Source: Bradyrhizobium prioriisuperbiae (GTDB taxonomy: Bacteria > Pseudomonadota > Alphaproteobacteria > Rhizobiales > Xanthobacteraceae). From it: a DNA stretch of 64,000 nucleotides. Both the position numbers and the translations under genes were made by a program. Below the pieces are notes generated by a model. That model did not search any database, had not been told where the DNA came from, and saw nothing but the letters and a program-made list of their open reading frames with translations. Below are positions 34,988 to 45,100 of this stretch, one piece after another. Every line of letters starts with the position of its first letter. Position 1 is the first letter of the stretch. The stretch lies in NCBI RefSeq assembly GCF_032397745.1, contig NZ_CP135921.1, forward strand, positions 6,002,501 to 6,066,500, written 5' to 3'.

Positions 34988-35339
34988 CGTCCGGTTTGGC
35001 TGCAACGCAGACGTGCGCGTCGCGTCATCAATTGTTGATCAGCCGGCGCGATATCTGGCGTGAAACTTGCTAACATCTTGGCGTGTTCAGTCCGTGCGGT
35101 TCTGGTTTCCGGAACACGACGTGGCCGAGAGAGACGCCGTATGTCTGCTTCCCGAAAAGAAGATGGATGCATGAGCCGCATTCTCGCCGTTGGTGCGGTC
35201 CACGCTGGGCTGCTCCACGAGAGGGGTGATTGCGTGTGCGTCGCGCATAGTGATTTGATACCTCACGCGCGCCAGCGCATGAACCAACACGACTGATCCT
35301 CTCGCCACTGTCTTCACGGCTTCACGTTCGGAGATTGCA
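34988..35339. other. Gene-free stretch
   Basis: About 350 bp between the CMD-family gene and the amidohydrolase. Short open frames exist but show neither family similarity nor good ribosome-binding sites. It should contain the promoter of the amidohydrolase/peptide importer genes. No clear repeat or terminator was seen. Confidence 0.35.
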
Positions 35340-36509
35340 ATGCCTTTCGATTTGGTCCTGCGCGGGGGGCGGGTGATCGACCCGTCCCAGAAGCTCGACG
35401 CTGTTACCGATGTGGCCTTTGCCGGTGGCAAGGTGGTCATGGTCGGCAACGCGCTCAAGGTCGAGCCGGGCACGGATGTGCGCGACGTATCGGGGTATAT
35501 CGTCACCCCGGGCCTGATCGATCTGCACACCCACGTTTATTGGGGCGGCACGTCGCTGGGCATCGATGCCGAGGAATTCTGCCGCACCTCCGGTGTCACC
35601 ACGGCGGTCGACACCGGCAGCGCCGGACCCGGCAATTTCGCGGGTTTCCGCAAGCATGTGATCGAACCCAGCCATGTCCGCATTCTCGCCTATCTGCATG
35701 TCTCGCACGCCGGGATCTTCGGCTTCTCGAACAAGGTCATGGTCGGCGAGAGCGAAGAGCTCCGGCTGATGAATCCGATCGACGCCGTCGCCGTGGCGGA
35801 CGCCAATCGTGACCTGATCGTTGGCATCAAGGTGCGAGTGGGCCGCCACTCATCGGGCACCTCGGGGATCGTGCCGCTCGATATCGCCCTCGAAGTCGCC
35901 CAGGAGGTCGGCATGCCGCTGATGGCGCATATCGATCATCCCCCGCCGAGTTATGAGGAGGTGGTCGCGCGCCTGCGCCCGGGCGACGTTCTCACCCACG
36001 CATTCCGTCCCTTTCCCAATACGGCCGTCACCGCGCAGGGTACGATAAAAAGGGTGGTTCTGGAGGCACGCGAACGCGGCGTTCTCTTCGACATCGGTCA
36101 TGGCAAGGGATCTTTCGCCTTCAAAACCGCGCGCGCGATGCTGGCCAACGGCTTTTATCCCGACACCATCTCCTCGGACGTCCATCTGCTGTGCATCGAC
36201 GGCCCAGCTTTCGATCAGGTGACGACCATGTCCAAGTTCCTGTGCATGGGCATGCCGCTTTCTGATGTGATCGAAGCATCGACAGTCAATGCAGCGATGG
36301 CGCTGCGGCGTCCCGAACTCGGCAGCCTCAAGCCCGGGAGTGTTGGAGACGCAACCCTGATTTCGGTCCGGGAAGGCCAGTTCGATTATATCGACGTAGT
36401 TGGCGAACATTTGATCGGCGATCGCAAGATCGTGTCCGAAGGAGTCGTCATTGGTGGTCGCTGGTGGCACTCGGCGCCGTCGTCGGAATTCAAGCAGCGC
36501 GCGGGCTAG
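35340..36509 (+). CDS. Amidohydrolase/deacetylase family metallohydrolase
   Basis: A 389-residue TIM-barrel enzyme of the dihydroorotase/D-aminoacylase-like branch. Metal ligands are visible: H63 and H65 (GLIDLHTHVYWGG), a candidate carboxylated lysine K164 (GIKVRVG), H197 (MAHIDHPPP), H220 (LTHAFRPFPN) and D280 (SSDVHLLC), so a binuclear centre is expected. Related enzymes in rhizobia hydrolyse N-acyl-D-amino acids or acyl esters of hydroxy acids. It precedes a peptide-type ABC importer, so it may process an imported acylated amino acid or dipeptide. The ATG is preceded by GGAGA. Confidence 0.82.
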   Translation: MPFDLVLRGGRVIDPSQKLDAVTDVAFAGGKVVMVGNALKVEPGTDVRDVSGYIVTPGLIDLHTHVYWGGTSLGIDAEEFCRTSGVTTAVDTGSAGPGNFAGFRKHVIEPSHVRILAYLHVSHAGIFGFSNKVMVGESEELRLMNPIDAVAVADANRDLIVGIKVRVGRHSSGTSGIVPLDIALEVAQEVGMPLMAHIDHPPPSYEEVVARLRPGDVLTHAFRPFPNTAVTAQGTIKRVVLEARERGVLFDIGHGKGSFAFKTARAMLANGFYPDTISSDVHLLCIDGPAFDQVTTMSKFLCMGMPLSDVIEASTVNAAMALRRPELGSLKPGSVGDATLISVREGQFDYIDVVGEHLIGDRKIVSEGVVIGGRWWHSAPSSEFKQRAG

Positions 36510-36652
36510 GCGAAACGTCTGCGCTGGCATACCATTTGCAAACAACCAAGGGAGACTGCTGCATCATCTGATCGCCCGTTTCACACGTTGCGCCGATCCC
36601 CTCGGCCGGTGAGACGGGCAGACCCACCATACAACCCGACTGGGAGAGCTCT

Positions 36653-38257
36653 ATGGATCGCAGGACTCTGTTGAAGGGATTGGCCGGAGCGGGCAGCCTG
36701 GCGGCAACGGGCGGGCTTTCGATGCCAGCGCTGTCGCAGGGCGCCGCCGCGCGCACCCTGCGTTTTGTGCCTCAGGCCAATCTCGCGAACTTCGATCCCA
36801 TCTGGGGGACCCAATATGTGGTTCGCAACGCCGCCGCGCTGGTGTGGGATACTCTTTATGGCATCGACGACGCACTGCAACCGCAGCGCCAGATGGTCGA
36901 ATCCGAAGAGGTGTCCGACGACGGCCTAGTCTGGACCTTCCGCCTGCGCCCCGGACTGAAGTTTCATGACGGCGAGCCGGTGCTGAGCAAGGATGTGGTG
37001 GCGAGCATTGCGCGCTGGTCGGCACGCGATCCCATGGGGCAGATGATCAAGGCGATCCAGAACGAACTGGTCGCCGTCGACGACAGGACCTTCAGATGGG
37101 CGCTGAAACAGCCTTATCCGAAGATGCTGCTGGCGCTGGCCAAGAACAATGCGCCGTGCTCCTTTATCATGCCGGAGCGCATCGCCCAGACCGATCCTTT
37201 CAAGCAGATCACCGAATATGTCGGCTCGGGCCCGATGAAGTTCGCGAAAAGCGAGTGGGTGCCCGGCGCGAAGGCGGTGTTCGAGAAATTTGCCGATTAC
37301 GTGCCGCGGCAGGAGAAGGCGTCCTGGCTCGCCGGCGGCAAGCAGATGCTGGTCGATCGCATCGAATGGGTGGTGATCCCGGATCCAGCCACGGCGGCCG
37401 CTGCGCTTCAGAACGGCGAGGTCGACTGGTGGGAGAATCCGATTCCCGATCTCGTGCCGGTGCTGAAGAAGAACCGCAACATCAGCGTCGACATCGCCGA
37501 TCCGCTCGGCAACATCGGCGTGTTCCGGATGAATCATCTGCATCCGCCTTTCAACGATGTCAGAGCACGCCGCGCCGTGCTCGCCGCGTTGAACCAGGAA
37601 GATTATATGCGGGCGCTGGTCGGCGATGACGAGTCGCTCTGGAAGCCGCTGCCGAGTTTCTTCACGCCGGGCACGCCGCTCTACACCGAGCAGGGCGGCG
37701 ACATCCTGAAAGGCAAACGCGATATCGCCGCGGCCAAGAAGCTTCTGGCCGAGAGCGGATATGCCGGTCAGCCGATCACATGCCTGGTGGCGCAGGATCA
37801 ACCGATCACCAAGGCGCAGGGCGATGTCACCGCGGAACTGTTGAAGTCGCTGGGCATGAACCTCGACTTCGTCGCCACCGATTGGGGCACGGTCGGCTCC
37901 CGCCGCGCCGTGAAGACGCCGCCGGGGCAGGGCGGCTGGCACATGTTCCACACCTGGCACTCGGGTGCCGACTGCCTCAATCCCGCCGCCTACACCGGCA
38001 TTCGCGCCAATGGCGACAAGGCGTGGTGGGGCTGGCCGACCATCCCCGCGGTGGAAAAGGAAGTCGTGGCCTGGTTCGATGCCAAGACTCTCGATGAGGA
38101 GAAAGCCGCGATCGGTCGCCTCAACGCGGCGGCTTTCGAGGACGTGATCTATGCGCCGACCGGCTTCTTCCTGAGCTACACGGCGTGGCGCAAAAACGTT
38201 TCCGGCATTGTAAAGGGGCCGCTGCCGTTCTTCTGGGGCGTATCGAAAACCGCATGA
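36653..38257 (+). CDS. Peptide/nickel-type ABC transporter substrate-binding protein (SBP_bac_5)
   Basis: A 534-residue periplasmic binding protein. The N-terminus MDRRTLLKGLAGAGSLAATG is a twin-arginine-type signal. The SBP_bac_5 body shows ANFDPIWGTQYVVRNAA, LRPGLKFHDGEPVLSKDVVASIARW and ALNQEDYMRALVG. The family binds di/oligopeptides, nickel complexes, opines or glutathione. It lies 18 bp upstream of the two permease genes and is preceded by the amidohydrolase, so the importer probably brings in a peptide-like or acylated amino acid compound. GGGAGAG precedes the ATG. Confidence 0.9.
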   Translation: MDRRTLLKGLAGAGSLAATGGLSMPALSQGAAARTLRFVPQANLANFDPIWGTQYVVRNAAALVWDTLYGIDDALQPQRQMVESEEVSDDGLVWTFRLRPGLKFHDGEPVLSKDVVASIARWSARDPMGQMIKAIQNELVAVDDRTFRWALKQPYPKMLLALAKNNAPCSFIMPERIAQTDPFKQITEYVGSGPMKFAKSEWVPGAKAVFEKFADYVPRQEKASWLAGGKQMLVDRIEWVVIPDPATAAAALQNGEVDWWENPIPDLVPVLKKNRNISVDIADPLGNIGVFRMNHLHPPFNDVRARRAVLAALNQEDYMRALVGDDESLWKPLPSFFTPGTPLYTEQGGDILKGKRDIAAAKKLLAESGYAGQPITCLVAQDQPITKAQGDVTAELLKSLGMNLDFVATDWGTVGSRRAVKTPPGQGGWHMFHTWHSGADCLNPAAYTGIRANGDKAWWGWPTIPAVEKEVVAWFDAKTLDEEKAAIGRLNAAAFEDVIYAPTGFFLSYTAWRKNVSGIVKGPLPFFWGVSKTA

Positions 38258-38274
38258 CGGGGCGGTGAACCCAG

Positions 38275-39216
38275 ATGCTCTCATATATCCTCCGACGCAT
38301 TCTCGCGACCTTGCCTGTGATGGCGATCGTCGCGCTGTTTGTGTTCAGCCTGCTTCACCTCGCACCGGGCGATCCGGCGGTGGTGATCGCGGGCGACCAG
38401 GCGAGTCCGGCCGACGTCGAACGCATTCGCCAGAGCCTCGGCCTCGACCGTCCCTTCCTGGTCCAGTTCGGCAGCTGGCTCTGGGGCATCCTGCATTTCG
38501 ATTTGGGTACCTCGATCTTCACCAGCCTGCCGGTGACAGCCTTGATCGCGCAGCGCATCGAACCGACGCTCTCGCTGATGGTGATCACGCTGCTGCTGAC
38601 CATTGTTGTCGCCGTGCCGCTCGGTGTGGTGGCGGCGTGGAAGGCGGGCAGCTGGATTGATCGCACCATCATGGCCTTCGCGGTGTTCGGCTTCTCGCTT
38701 CCCGTGTTTGTTGTCGGATATGTCCTTGCCTATGTGTTCGCGCTGGAGCTGGAGTGGCTTCCGGTGCAGGGTTACACGCCGCTGGCCCAAGGCGTCTGGC
38801 CATGGCTGAAGAACCTGATCCTTCCATCGATCGCGCTCGGCTGCGTCTACATCGCATTGATCGCGCGCATCACCCGTGCCGCCATGCTCGAGGTGCTGCA
38901 GCAGGATTATGTCCGCACCGCCCGCGCCAAGGGCCTGGGGCAGGGCAGCATCTTGTTCGTTCATGCGCTGAAGAATGCCGCCGTTCCCGTCGTCACCGTG
39001 ATCGGTATCGGCATCGCGCTGCTGATCGGCGGTGCGGTGGTGACGGAGAGCGTGTTCGCCATTCCGGGCCTTGGCCGGCTGACCATCGATGCGATCCTGC
39101 GCCGTGACTATCCCGTCATCCAGGGCATCGTGCTGCTGTTCAGCTTTGTCTATGTGCTGGTCAATTTGATGATCGACCTCGTCTACACCCTGATCGACCC
39201 GAGGATCCGCTATTGA
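38275..39216 (+). CDS. ABC transporter permease, DppB/OppB type
   Basis: A 313-residue inner-membrane permease with the classical DppB start (SYILRRILATLPVMAIVALFVF), the SPADVERIRQSLGLDRPF periplasmic loop and the EAA-type coupling motif around VRTARAKGLGQGSILFVHALKNA. It forms a heterodimeric pore with the DppC-type protein. Its stop overlaps the next start (TTGA). Confidence 0.92.
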   Translation: MLSYILRRILATLPVMAIVALFVFSLLHLAPGDPAVVIAGDQASPADVERIRQSLGLDRPFLVQFGSWLWGILHFDLGTSIFTSLPVTALIAQRIEPTLSLMVITLLLTIVVAVPLGVVAAWKAGSWIDRTIMAFAVFGFSLPVFVVGYVLAYVFALELEWLPVQGYTPLAQGVWPWLKNLILPSIALGCVYIALIARITRAAMLEVLQQDYVRTARAKGLGQGSILFVHALKNAAVPVVTVIGIGIALLIGGAVVTESVFAIPGLGRLTIDAILRRDYPVIQGIVLLFSFVYVLVNLMIDLVYTLIDPRIRY

Positions 39217-40136
39217 CAGTCCAGACCGTTCGCACCGTGCCCGTGCCGCCGGGCCTTGTCATCGCGCCGCAACTGCCGGACCTGCTGTTGCCGGTGGCCG
39301 TCCGGCGCGGGATCATCGGCTTCCTGCGCAACCATCCGACCGTCGCGATCGGCGGCGCGTTGCTGCTCTGCCTCGTGCTGATGGCGATCTTCGCGCCTTA
39401 TCTCGGCACGGTCGATCCGACCGCGCTGGCGCCGGCCAAACGCACGCGCGCGCCGTCGGCGGCCTTCTGGTTCGGCACCGACGCGCTGGGCCGCGATATC
39501 TATTCACGTGTGCTGTACGGGGCGCGGGTTTCGCTCACCGTCGGCCTGTCGGTGGCGGCGCTGGCATCGCTCGCGGGCCTCGCCATCGGTCTCGTCTCGG
39601 GTTTCGTGCGGTGGGCTGATGGGATCGTCATGCGGTTCATGGACGGGCTGATGTCGATCCCGCCGATCCTGCTTGCGATCGCGCTGATGGCGCTGACACG
39701 CGGCAGTGTCGGCAATGTCATTTTGGCGATCACGGTTGCCGAAATCCCGCGAGTGTCGCGCCTGGTGCGCAGTGTGGTGCTGTCGTTGCGCGAACAGCCC
39801 TATGTCGACGGCGCCACGGCGTCCGGCACGCGAACGCCGATGATCATCCTGCGGCACATCCTGCCCAACACGCTGGCGCCAATGCTGGTCCAGGCCACCT
39901 ATGTCTGTGCCAGCGCCATGATCGTGGAGTCTATCCTCTCTTTTATTGGCGCCGGCACGCCGCCCACCATTCCGTCCTGGGGCAACATCATGGCCGAGGG
40001 CAGGGCTCTGTGGCAGGTGAAGCCCTACATCGTGTTCTTTCCCGCCGCGTTCCTGTCCGTCACCGTGCTTGCCGTCAATCTGGTCGGTGATGGCCTGCGC
40101 GATGCGCTTGATCCGCGCATGGCCAAAAATCTGTAG
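39213..40136 (+). CDS. ABC transporter permease, DppC/OppC type
   Basis: A 307-residue permease. TTG 39213 overlapping the preceding TGA is the probable start, and no better codon fits the N-terminus. DppC features are HPTVAIGGALLLCLVLMAIFAP, FGTDALGRDIYSRVLYGARVSL, the EAA-type stretch PYVDGATASGTRTPMIILRHILPN and a C-terminal NLVGDGLRDALDPR. It is followed by a small hairpin and then by the two ATPase genes. Confidence 0.92.
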   Translation: MTVQTVRTVPVPPGLVIAPQLPDLLLPVAVRRGIIGFLRNHPTVAIGGALLLCLVLMAIFAPYLGTVDPTALAPAKRTRAPSAAFWFGTDALGRDIYSRVLYGARVSLTVGLSVAALASLAGLAIGLVSGFVRWADGIVMRFMDGLMSIPPILLAIALMALTRGSVGNVILAITVAEIPRVSRLVRSVVLSLREQPYVDGATASGTRTPMIILRHILPNTLAPMLVQATYVCASAMIVESILSFIGAGTPPTIPSWGNIMAEGRALWQVKPYIVFFPAAFLSVTVLAVNLVGDGLRDALDPRMAKNL

Positions 40137-40156
40137 AGCGTTTTCTCTAGAACGCT
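40137..40156 (+). repeat. Small stem-loop between permease and ATPase genes
   Basis: AGCGTT (40137-40142) pairs with AACGCT (40151-40156) across an eight-base loop immediately after the DppC stop. No T-run follows. It may moderate read-through or stabilise the upstream mRNA, or be a remnant of a repeat. Confidence 0.4.
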
Positions 40157-40195
40157 TCACGATCCGGTTCGTCGTCACAATGGGGATACCAGACG

Positions 40196-41185
40196 GTGGC
40201 ATTGCTCGAAGTCCAAAATCTGCAGACCCATTTCCGCACCCCCGAGGGGATCAACCGCGCTGTCGATGGCGTCTCCTTTCATGTCGACGAAGGCGAGACG
40301 CTGGCCATTGTCGGTGAATCCGGCTGCGGCAAGTCGGTCACCTCAATGTCGTTGATGCGGCTCATCCCCGAGCCCCCGGGCAAGATCGGTGGTTCGATCC
40401 GCTTTCAGGGCAAGGAGCTGCTGCAACTCTCCGACCGCGAGATGCGCGCCATCCGCGGCAACGACATCTCGATGATCTTCCAGGAGCCGATGACAAGCCT
40501 CAATCCGGTGCTGACGGTGGGACGGCAGATTGGCGAGACCTTGCGGATGCACCAGGGACTGGACAAGCAGGCCGCGGAGGCCCGAGCCATCGAGATGCTG
40601 ACCCTGGTCGGGATCCCGGAGCCGGCGCGGCGGGTGCGCGAATATCCGCACCAGCTCTCCGGCGGCATGCGTCAGCGTGTGATGATCGCCATGGCGCTGG
40701 CCTGCAACCCGAAGCTCCTGATCGCCGACGAGCCGACCACGGCGCTGGACGTCACCATTCAGGCCCAGATCCTGAATTTGATGCTGGATCTCAAGCACCG
40801 CATCGGTGCCGCGATCGTGCTGATCACCCATGATCTCGGCGTGGTCGCCGAAATCGCCGAACGTGTCATGGTGATGTATGCCGGCCGCAAGGTCGAGGAG
40901 GCGCCGGTGGCCGAGCTGTTTCGCTCTCCGCGTCATCCCTATACGCAGGGTTTGCTCGGTGCGGTGCCGAGGCTCGGCTCCACTTTGACCGGTGCGGCGC
41001 GACGCCTTGCGGAGATCCCCGGGCAGGTGCCGAGCCTCAAACAGCGCATCGAAGGCTGCGTCTTCGCGGGGCGCTGTTCGCTGGTGACCGATCTTTGCCG
41101 AGAGGTCGCGCCGGGTCTTGAAGAGAAGGGGCCTCGTCACATCGCAGCCTGCCACTACGCGCGCAAGGAGGCAGCCGCCGCATGA
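40196..41185 (+). CDS. ABC transporter ATP-binding protein, DppD/OppD type
   Basis: A 329-residue ATPase. Walker A is [10 protein letters not shown], the signature is [15 protein letters not shown], Walker B is [13 protein letters not shown] and the H-loop is LITHDLG. The C-terminal oligopeptide-type domain carries the cysteines that bind an Fe-S cluster in DppD proteins ([25 protein letters not shown]). GTG 40196 follows TGGGGA. Its TGA overlaps the ATG of the partner ATPase. Confidence 0.92.
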   Translation: MALLEVQNLQTHFRTPEGINRAVDGVSFHVDEGETLAIVGESGCGKSVTSMSLMRLIPEPPGKIGGSIRFQGKELLQLSDREMRAIRGNDISMIFQEPMTSLNPVLTVGRQIGETLRMHQGLDKQAAEARAIEMLTLVGIPEPARRVREYPHQLSGGMRQRVMIAMALACNPKLLIADEPTTALDVTIQAQILNLMLDLKHRIGAAIVLITHDLGVVAEIAERVMVMYAGRKVEEAPVAELFRSPRHPYTQGLLGAVPRLGSTLTGAARRLAEIPGQVPSLKQRIEGCVFAGRCSLVTDLCREVAPGLEEKGPRHIAACHYARKEAAAA

Positions 41186-42183
41186 GCAGCGCCCCGCTTC
41201 TTCAAGTCAACGATCTCAAGAAGTATTTTCCGGTTCGCGGTGGCCTGTTCAGCCGCATGTCCGGCAAGGTCCACGCCGTGGATGGCGTGTCGTTCGAGGT
41301 TCGGCGCGGCGAAACCTTGTCTCTGGTCGGAGAGTCCGGTTGCGGCAAGTCGACGGTTGGCCGGGCCATCCTGCGGTTGCTCGACATCACCGCCGGCCAG
41401 GTGGTGCTGGATGGTCAGCGTATCGACGGTCTGTCGCCCGATGGTTTGCGCGGCATGCGCCGCCGCGTGCAGGTGGTGTTCCAGGATCCGTTCTCCAGCC
41501 TCAATCCACGGATGCGGGTGCGCGATATCCTGGCGGAACCGATCCGCAATTTCGGCCTTGCCAAGTCGTCCGCCGATCTCGAGGCCAAGGTCGCGGCGCT
41601 GATGGACACCGTCCAACTGCCGCGCGATGCGCTCAATCGCCGGCCACACGAGTTTTCAGGCGGACAACGCCAGCGCATCGGCATCGCCCGGGCATTGGCG
41701 GCGGAGCCGGAACTGATAGTCTGTGACGAGGCGGTCTCTGCGCTCGATGTCTCGGTCAAGGCGCAGATCGTCAATTTGCTGCAGGACCTGCAGCGGGAGT
41801 TCGGCCTCGCGCTGCTGTTCATCAGCCACGATCTCGCGATTGTCGAACACATGACCCACCGCGTCGCGGTGATGTATCTCGGCAAGATTGTCGAAATGGC
41901 GCCTCGGCAACAGATCTTCACCGCGCCGCGGCATCCCTACACCCGGGCGCTGCTTTCCGCCGTGCCGGTGCCGGAGCCAGGAGCCGCCCGTAACCGGGTC
42001 ATCCTGAAGGGCGACGTGCCGAGCCCGATCAATCCGCCCAGCGGGTGCCGTTTCCACACCCGCTGTCCCTACGTCTTTGATCGCTGCCGGACGGAGGAGC
42101 CGGAGTTCCGGCTGGCCGACGAGGGGCAATGGGTGGCGTGTCATCTCGACGCGTTGCCGGACAGGCCAGCGCCCGCGCAGTGA
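41182..42183 (+). CDS. ABC transporter ATP-binding protein, DppF/OppF type
   Basis: A 333-residue ATPase partner of the DppD-type protein. It shows [17 protein letters not shown] at the N-terminus, Walker [12 protein letters not shown]-loop [13 protein letters not shown], signature [15 protein letters not shown] and Walker [14 protein letters not shown]. The C-terminal cysteine motif is [16 protein letters not shown]. It completes a full peptide-type importer (SBP, B, C, D, F). Confidence 0.93.
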   Translation: MSSAPLLQVNDLKKYFPVRGGLFSRMSGKVHAVDGVSFEVRRGETLSLVGESGCGKSTVGRAILRLLDITAGQVVLDGQRIDGLSPDGLRGMRRRVQVVFQDPFSSLNPRMRVRDILAEPIRNFGLAKSSADLEAKVAALMDTVQLPRDALNRRPHEFSGGQRQRIGIARALAAEPELIVCDEAVSALDVSVKAQIVNLLQDLQREFGLALLFISHDLAIVEHMTHRVAVMYLGKIVEMAPRQQIFTAPRHPYTRALLSAVPVPEPGAARNRVILKGDVPSPINPPSGCRFHTRCPYVFDRCRTEEPEFRLADEGQWVACHLDALPDRPAPAQ

Positions 42184-42388
42184 CGCGCCGGCGGATCCTC
42201 TGGGACAATGGGCTATCAGCGCAATCTCGGTGCGCGGCGTTTGTCTGTCGGTCGCATGTCGGAATCTGAGTGCTGAAGGCGGCGCAGGATGCTGCTACAC
42301 TGGTGCCCAATCTGTGCGGCTGCCGTTGGTCTCTGCCGCGAGTCAATCCGATGCACCGCGACGCGATTGTTCAGGAAGGCATCTTGCA

Positions 42389-43570
42389 ATGAATAGTCAA
42401 CCGACCGCTCTGGCGTCGAAGATCCCGTTCGACGCTGACAAGCTCGATACGCTGCTCGATCAGGCCGGGATCGATATCCTGATCGCCACGTCCAAGCACA
42501 ACGTGCAGTATTTGCTGGGCGGATATCGTTTCTTCTTCTTCGATTACATGGATGCGATCGGTCTCAGCCGTTATCTGCCGGTTCTGATCTATCCCAAAGG
42601 GCGGCCCGACAAAGCGGTGTTTATCGGTTACGGCCTCGAGAAGTACGAGAAGGAGCTGAACCGGTTCTGGACTCCGACCGCAGACACGTCGAGCAGAACC
42701 AGTGTGGGGGCGGCGCAGTTGGCGGTCTCCCATATCGGGAAAATGGGCGTTGCTTCGGCAAAAATCGGCGTGGAGACCGCGTTTCTTCCGGTGGATGCCG
42801 CCGATGCGCTGCGCTCCGCATTTTCCGGCAACCAGATTGTCGATGCGACGGTGCCGCTGGAGCGGCTCCGCGCACGCAAGACGGCGGAGGAGCTGTCCTT
42901 CCTGAAGCAGGCGTCCGAGCGTGTCGTTGCCTCGATGCAGGCTGCGTTCGCGGCATCAAAACCAGGTATGACCAAACACGATGTCGTTCGGCGCTTGCGC
43001 CATGAGGAGATCGATCGTGACCTCATGTTCGAATATTGTCTGATCACCGCCGGCACCAGCTTCAACCGCGCACCCTCCGATCAGCAACTCAGGGTCGGTG
43101 ACATCATGTCGCTCGACTCCGGCGCCAACTACCATAGCTACATCGGTGACCTCTGCCGTATGGGCATTCTCGGCCAACCGGATTCCGAGCTTGTGGATCT
43201 GCTGGCCGAAATCGAAACCATCCAGCAGGCCGCGCGCAAGCCGATCCAAGCGGGCGCGCGGGGCGGCGACATCTTCGCGACGGCGGAAGCCGTGATGCAC
43301 AGCTCGCCAAATGTGTCTTGTCTCGAATTTCTGGCGCATGGAATGGGGTTGGTCAGCCACGAGGCTCCGCGGTTGACCAGCACGGGACCCGTTCCGTACC
43401 CGGGCTACGACGTCGACCGCGCGCTCGAGAGCGGCATGGTGATCTCGATTGAAACCACCATGCATCACCCGAAACGAGGTTTTATCAAGCTCGAGGATAC
43501 CATTACTGTCACCGATAGCGGGTGGGAAGGATTTGGCGATGCAGGCCGGACCTGGAATGTCGTCACATAG
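42389..43570 (+). CDS. Xaa-Pro peptidase-like M24 metallopeptidase
   Basis: A 393-residue pita-bread-fold enzyme. The creatinase-type N-terminal domain covers roughly residues 15-160. The M24 catalytic domain keeps all five metal ligands: D243 (SLDSGANY), D254 (GDLCRMG), H317 (LAHGMG), E355 (SIETTM) and E369 (KLEDTI). It should therefore bind two metal ions and cleave Xaa-Pro or related amide bonds, as in prolidase or creatinase relatives. ATG 42389 follows AGGAAGG. It sits 205 bp after the peptide importer, so it may digest the imported compound. Confidence 0.87.
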   Translation: MNSQPTALASKIPFDADKLDTLLDQAGIDILIATSKHNVQYLLGGYRFFFFDYMDAIGLSRYLPVLIYPKGRPDKAVFIGYGLEKYEKELNRFWTPTADTSSRTSVGAAQLAVSHIGKMGVASAKIGVETAFLPVDAADALRSAFSGNQIVDATVPLERLRARKTAEELSFLKQASERVVASMQAAFAASKPGMTKHDVVRRLRHEEIDRDLMFEYCLITAGTSFNRAPSDQQLRVGDIMSLDSGANYHSYIGDLCRMGILGQPDSELVDLLAEIETIQQAARKPIQAGARGGDIFATAEAVMHSSPNVSCLEFLAHGMGLVSHEAPRLTSTGPVPYPGYDVDRALESGMVISIETTMHHPKRGFIKLEDTITVTDSGWEGFGDAGRTWNVVT

Positions 43571-43805
43571 GAGAAGTGCGGAACGGCTTGCATGAGCCGC
43601 GAGACAATGGACGTGGCGCCGAAGGACCGCCTCAATTCGCGTTGTCGATCTCCGCGCCTCGTTCCCGGGCGCTTGCGCAAGTGAGGCGTCGATCAATCTC
43701 AATTTCTGGACTTATGAAAATCCGGAAACGTGGCCAGGATTCCGGTTGGGAAATCATGACGCATCGATCGGGCCAGCCATGGTCCGCAATTGGAAGGAAT
43801 GAAAG

Positions 43806-44696
43806 TTGAAGCCAATTCCCACCATCGACGGTCATCATCACATCTGGCGGCTCAAGGACCTGGCCTGGCTGTCCGGCCCGCAGGTGCCGCGCATCTTCGG
43901 TCCTTATGAATCGATCTGCCGCGACTATCCGGTCGACGAGTTTCGTGCCGACACCGACGGCTGTAATGTCGTCAAGTCAGTTTATGTGCAGACCAATTGG
44001 CCGGCCGGGCAAAGCTATGACGAAGCCAAATGGGTCCAGTCGGTGTCCGACGCCACCGGCTGGCCGCACGCCAATGTGGCCCATGCCGATCTTGCCGATC
44101 CGGACTGCGGCGCCCTGATCAAGCGCCTGGCGCAATTGCCGGCGACACGCGGCATCCGGCAGCAGCTGCACTGGCATCAGAATGCCCAGTATCGCTTCGC
44201 CCCCATCCCGAAGTCATGAACGATCCGATCTGGCGCAAAGGGCTCGCGCATCTCTCCGACCACGGGCTGCTGTTCGAGATCCAGCTGTTCACCAGCCAGA
44301 TGGCGCATGGTGCGGCGCTGGCCCGCGCATTTCCCGATACCGTGTTCGTGCTGGAGCACGCCGGCCATGCTGGAGGATATGTCGGAGCAGGGCTGGACGC
44401 GATGGCGCGAGGGCATGCAGGCGCTGGCCGCCGCGCCGAACATGAACGTCAAGCTATCCGGGCTCGGGACCTTCGTCCACGCCTGCCGCGCCGATGTCAT
44501 GGGGCCGATCATCAAGGAGACGGTAAAAATCTTCGGTGCCGACCGCTGTCTTTACGGCAGCAATTTTCCGATCGAGAAACTCTGGACCGATTACCGCACG
44601 CTCTACACCACGTTCCGTGGTGCGATCGATCATCTGAGCGAAGACGAGCAGAGCGCGATCCTGCACGGCACGGCGGCCCGGCTTTATCGCATTTGA
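43806..44696 (+). pseudogene. Amidohydrolase (Amidohydro_2, TIM-barrel) with two compensating frameshifts
   Basis: The N-terminal part (PTIDGHHHIWRLKDLAWL, with the HxH metal motif) runs in one frame until a TGA at 44217-44219. The middle (HPEVMNDPIWRKGLAHLSDHG to FVLEHAGH) continues in a second frame. The C-terminal part (MLEDMSEQGWTRW to YGSNFPIEKLW and LHGTAARLYRI) returns to the first. The first shift maps to a run of five C's at about 44198-44202, where six would restore the frame. The second is one extra base near 44362-44366. Restored length would be about 296 residues, normal for the family of lactonase-like hydrolases. Confidence 0.78.
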
Positions 44697-44758
44697 AGCC
44701 AACCGTTCGGGGCCTTGGGCCAAATATGAGCAACTTTTCCCTTCGGGCGGCCTGAGTG

Positions 44759-45097
44759 CTAGGCAAACCAGCCCCACGCGTGGGCGGCGGTCAGCAGTGT
44801 GACCGCCAGCAACAAGGCCGGATACTCCACGCGCATGAATTCGCGGTGCCGCCATAACGTGGCAATCACGCCGAGCAGGACGATGACGGCGATCGCGCAG
44901 CCGATCGGGCGAAGCGAAGGGATCAACAGGGCAGCCGCCGCAATCCATTCCAGCACGCCGACTCCGATGCGCAGGCGCTCGGAGTATCCCCATGCGCGAA
45001 ATTCCGCGCGGATGAAATCCGGCGCGGTCAGGTTCAGCCATCCCGCGCGAGCCATGACCACGGCGAGCAGGATGGACAGAATATCCGGGGTGCTCAT
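44759..45097 (-). CDS. DoxX-like small membrane protein
   Basis: A 112-residue integral membrane protein with about four hydrophobic helices. The DoxX-like pattern is visible as ARAGWLNLTAPDFIRAEFRAWGY and LEWIAAAALLIPSLRPIG. DoxX-like proteins have been linked to redox and thiol stress, but most have no known function. It lies three bases downstream of the RidA-family stop on the same strand, so the two are co-transcribed. Confidence 0.78.
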   Translation of the reverse strand: MSTPDILSILLAVVMARAGWLNLTAPDFIRAEFRAWGYSERLRIGVGVLEWIAAAALLIPSLRPIGCAIAVIVLLGVIATLWRHREFMRVEYPALLLAVTLLTAAHAWGWFA

Positions 45098-45100
45098 CCC

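Noticed and set aside
36926..38284. Minus-strand frame of 452 codons over the peptide-binding protein
   Set aside because: Antisense shadow of a clear SBP_bac_5 gene.
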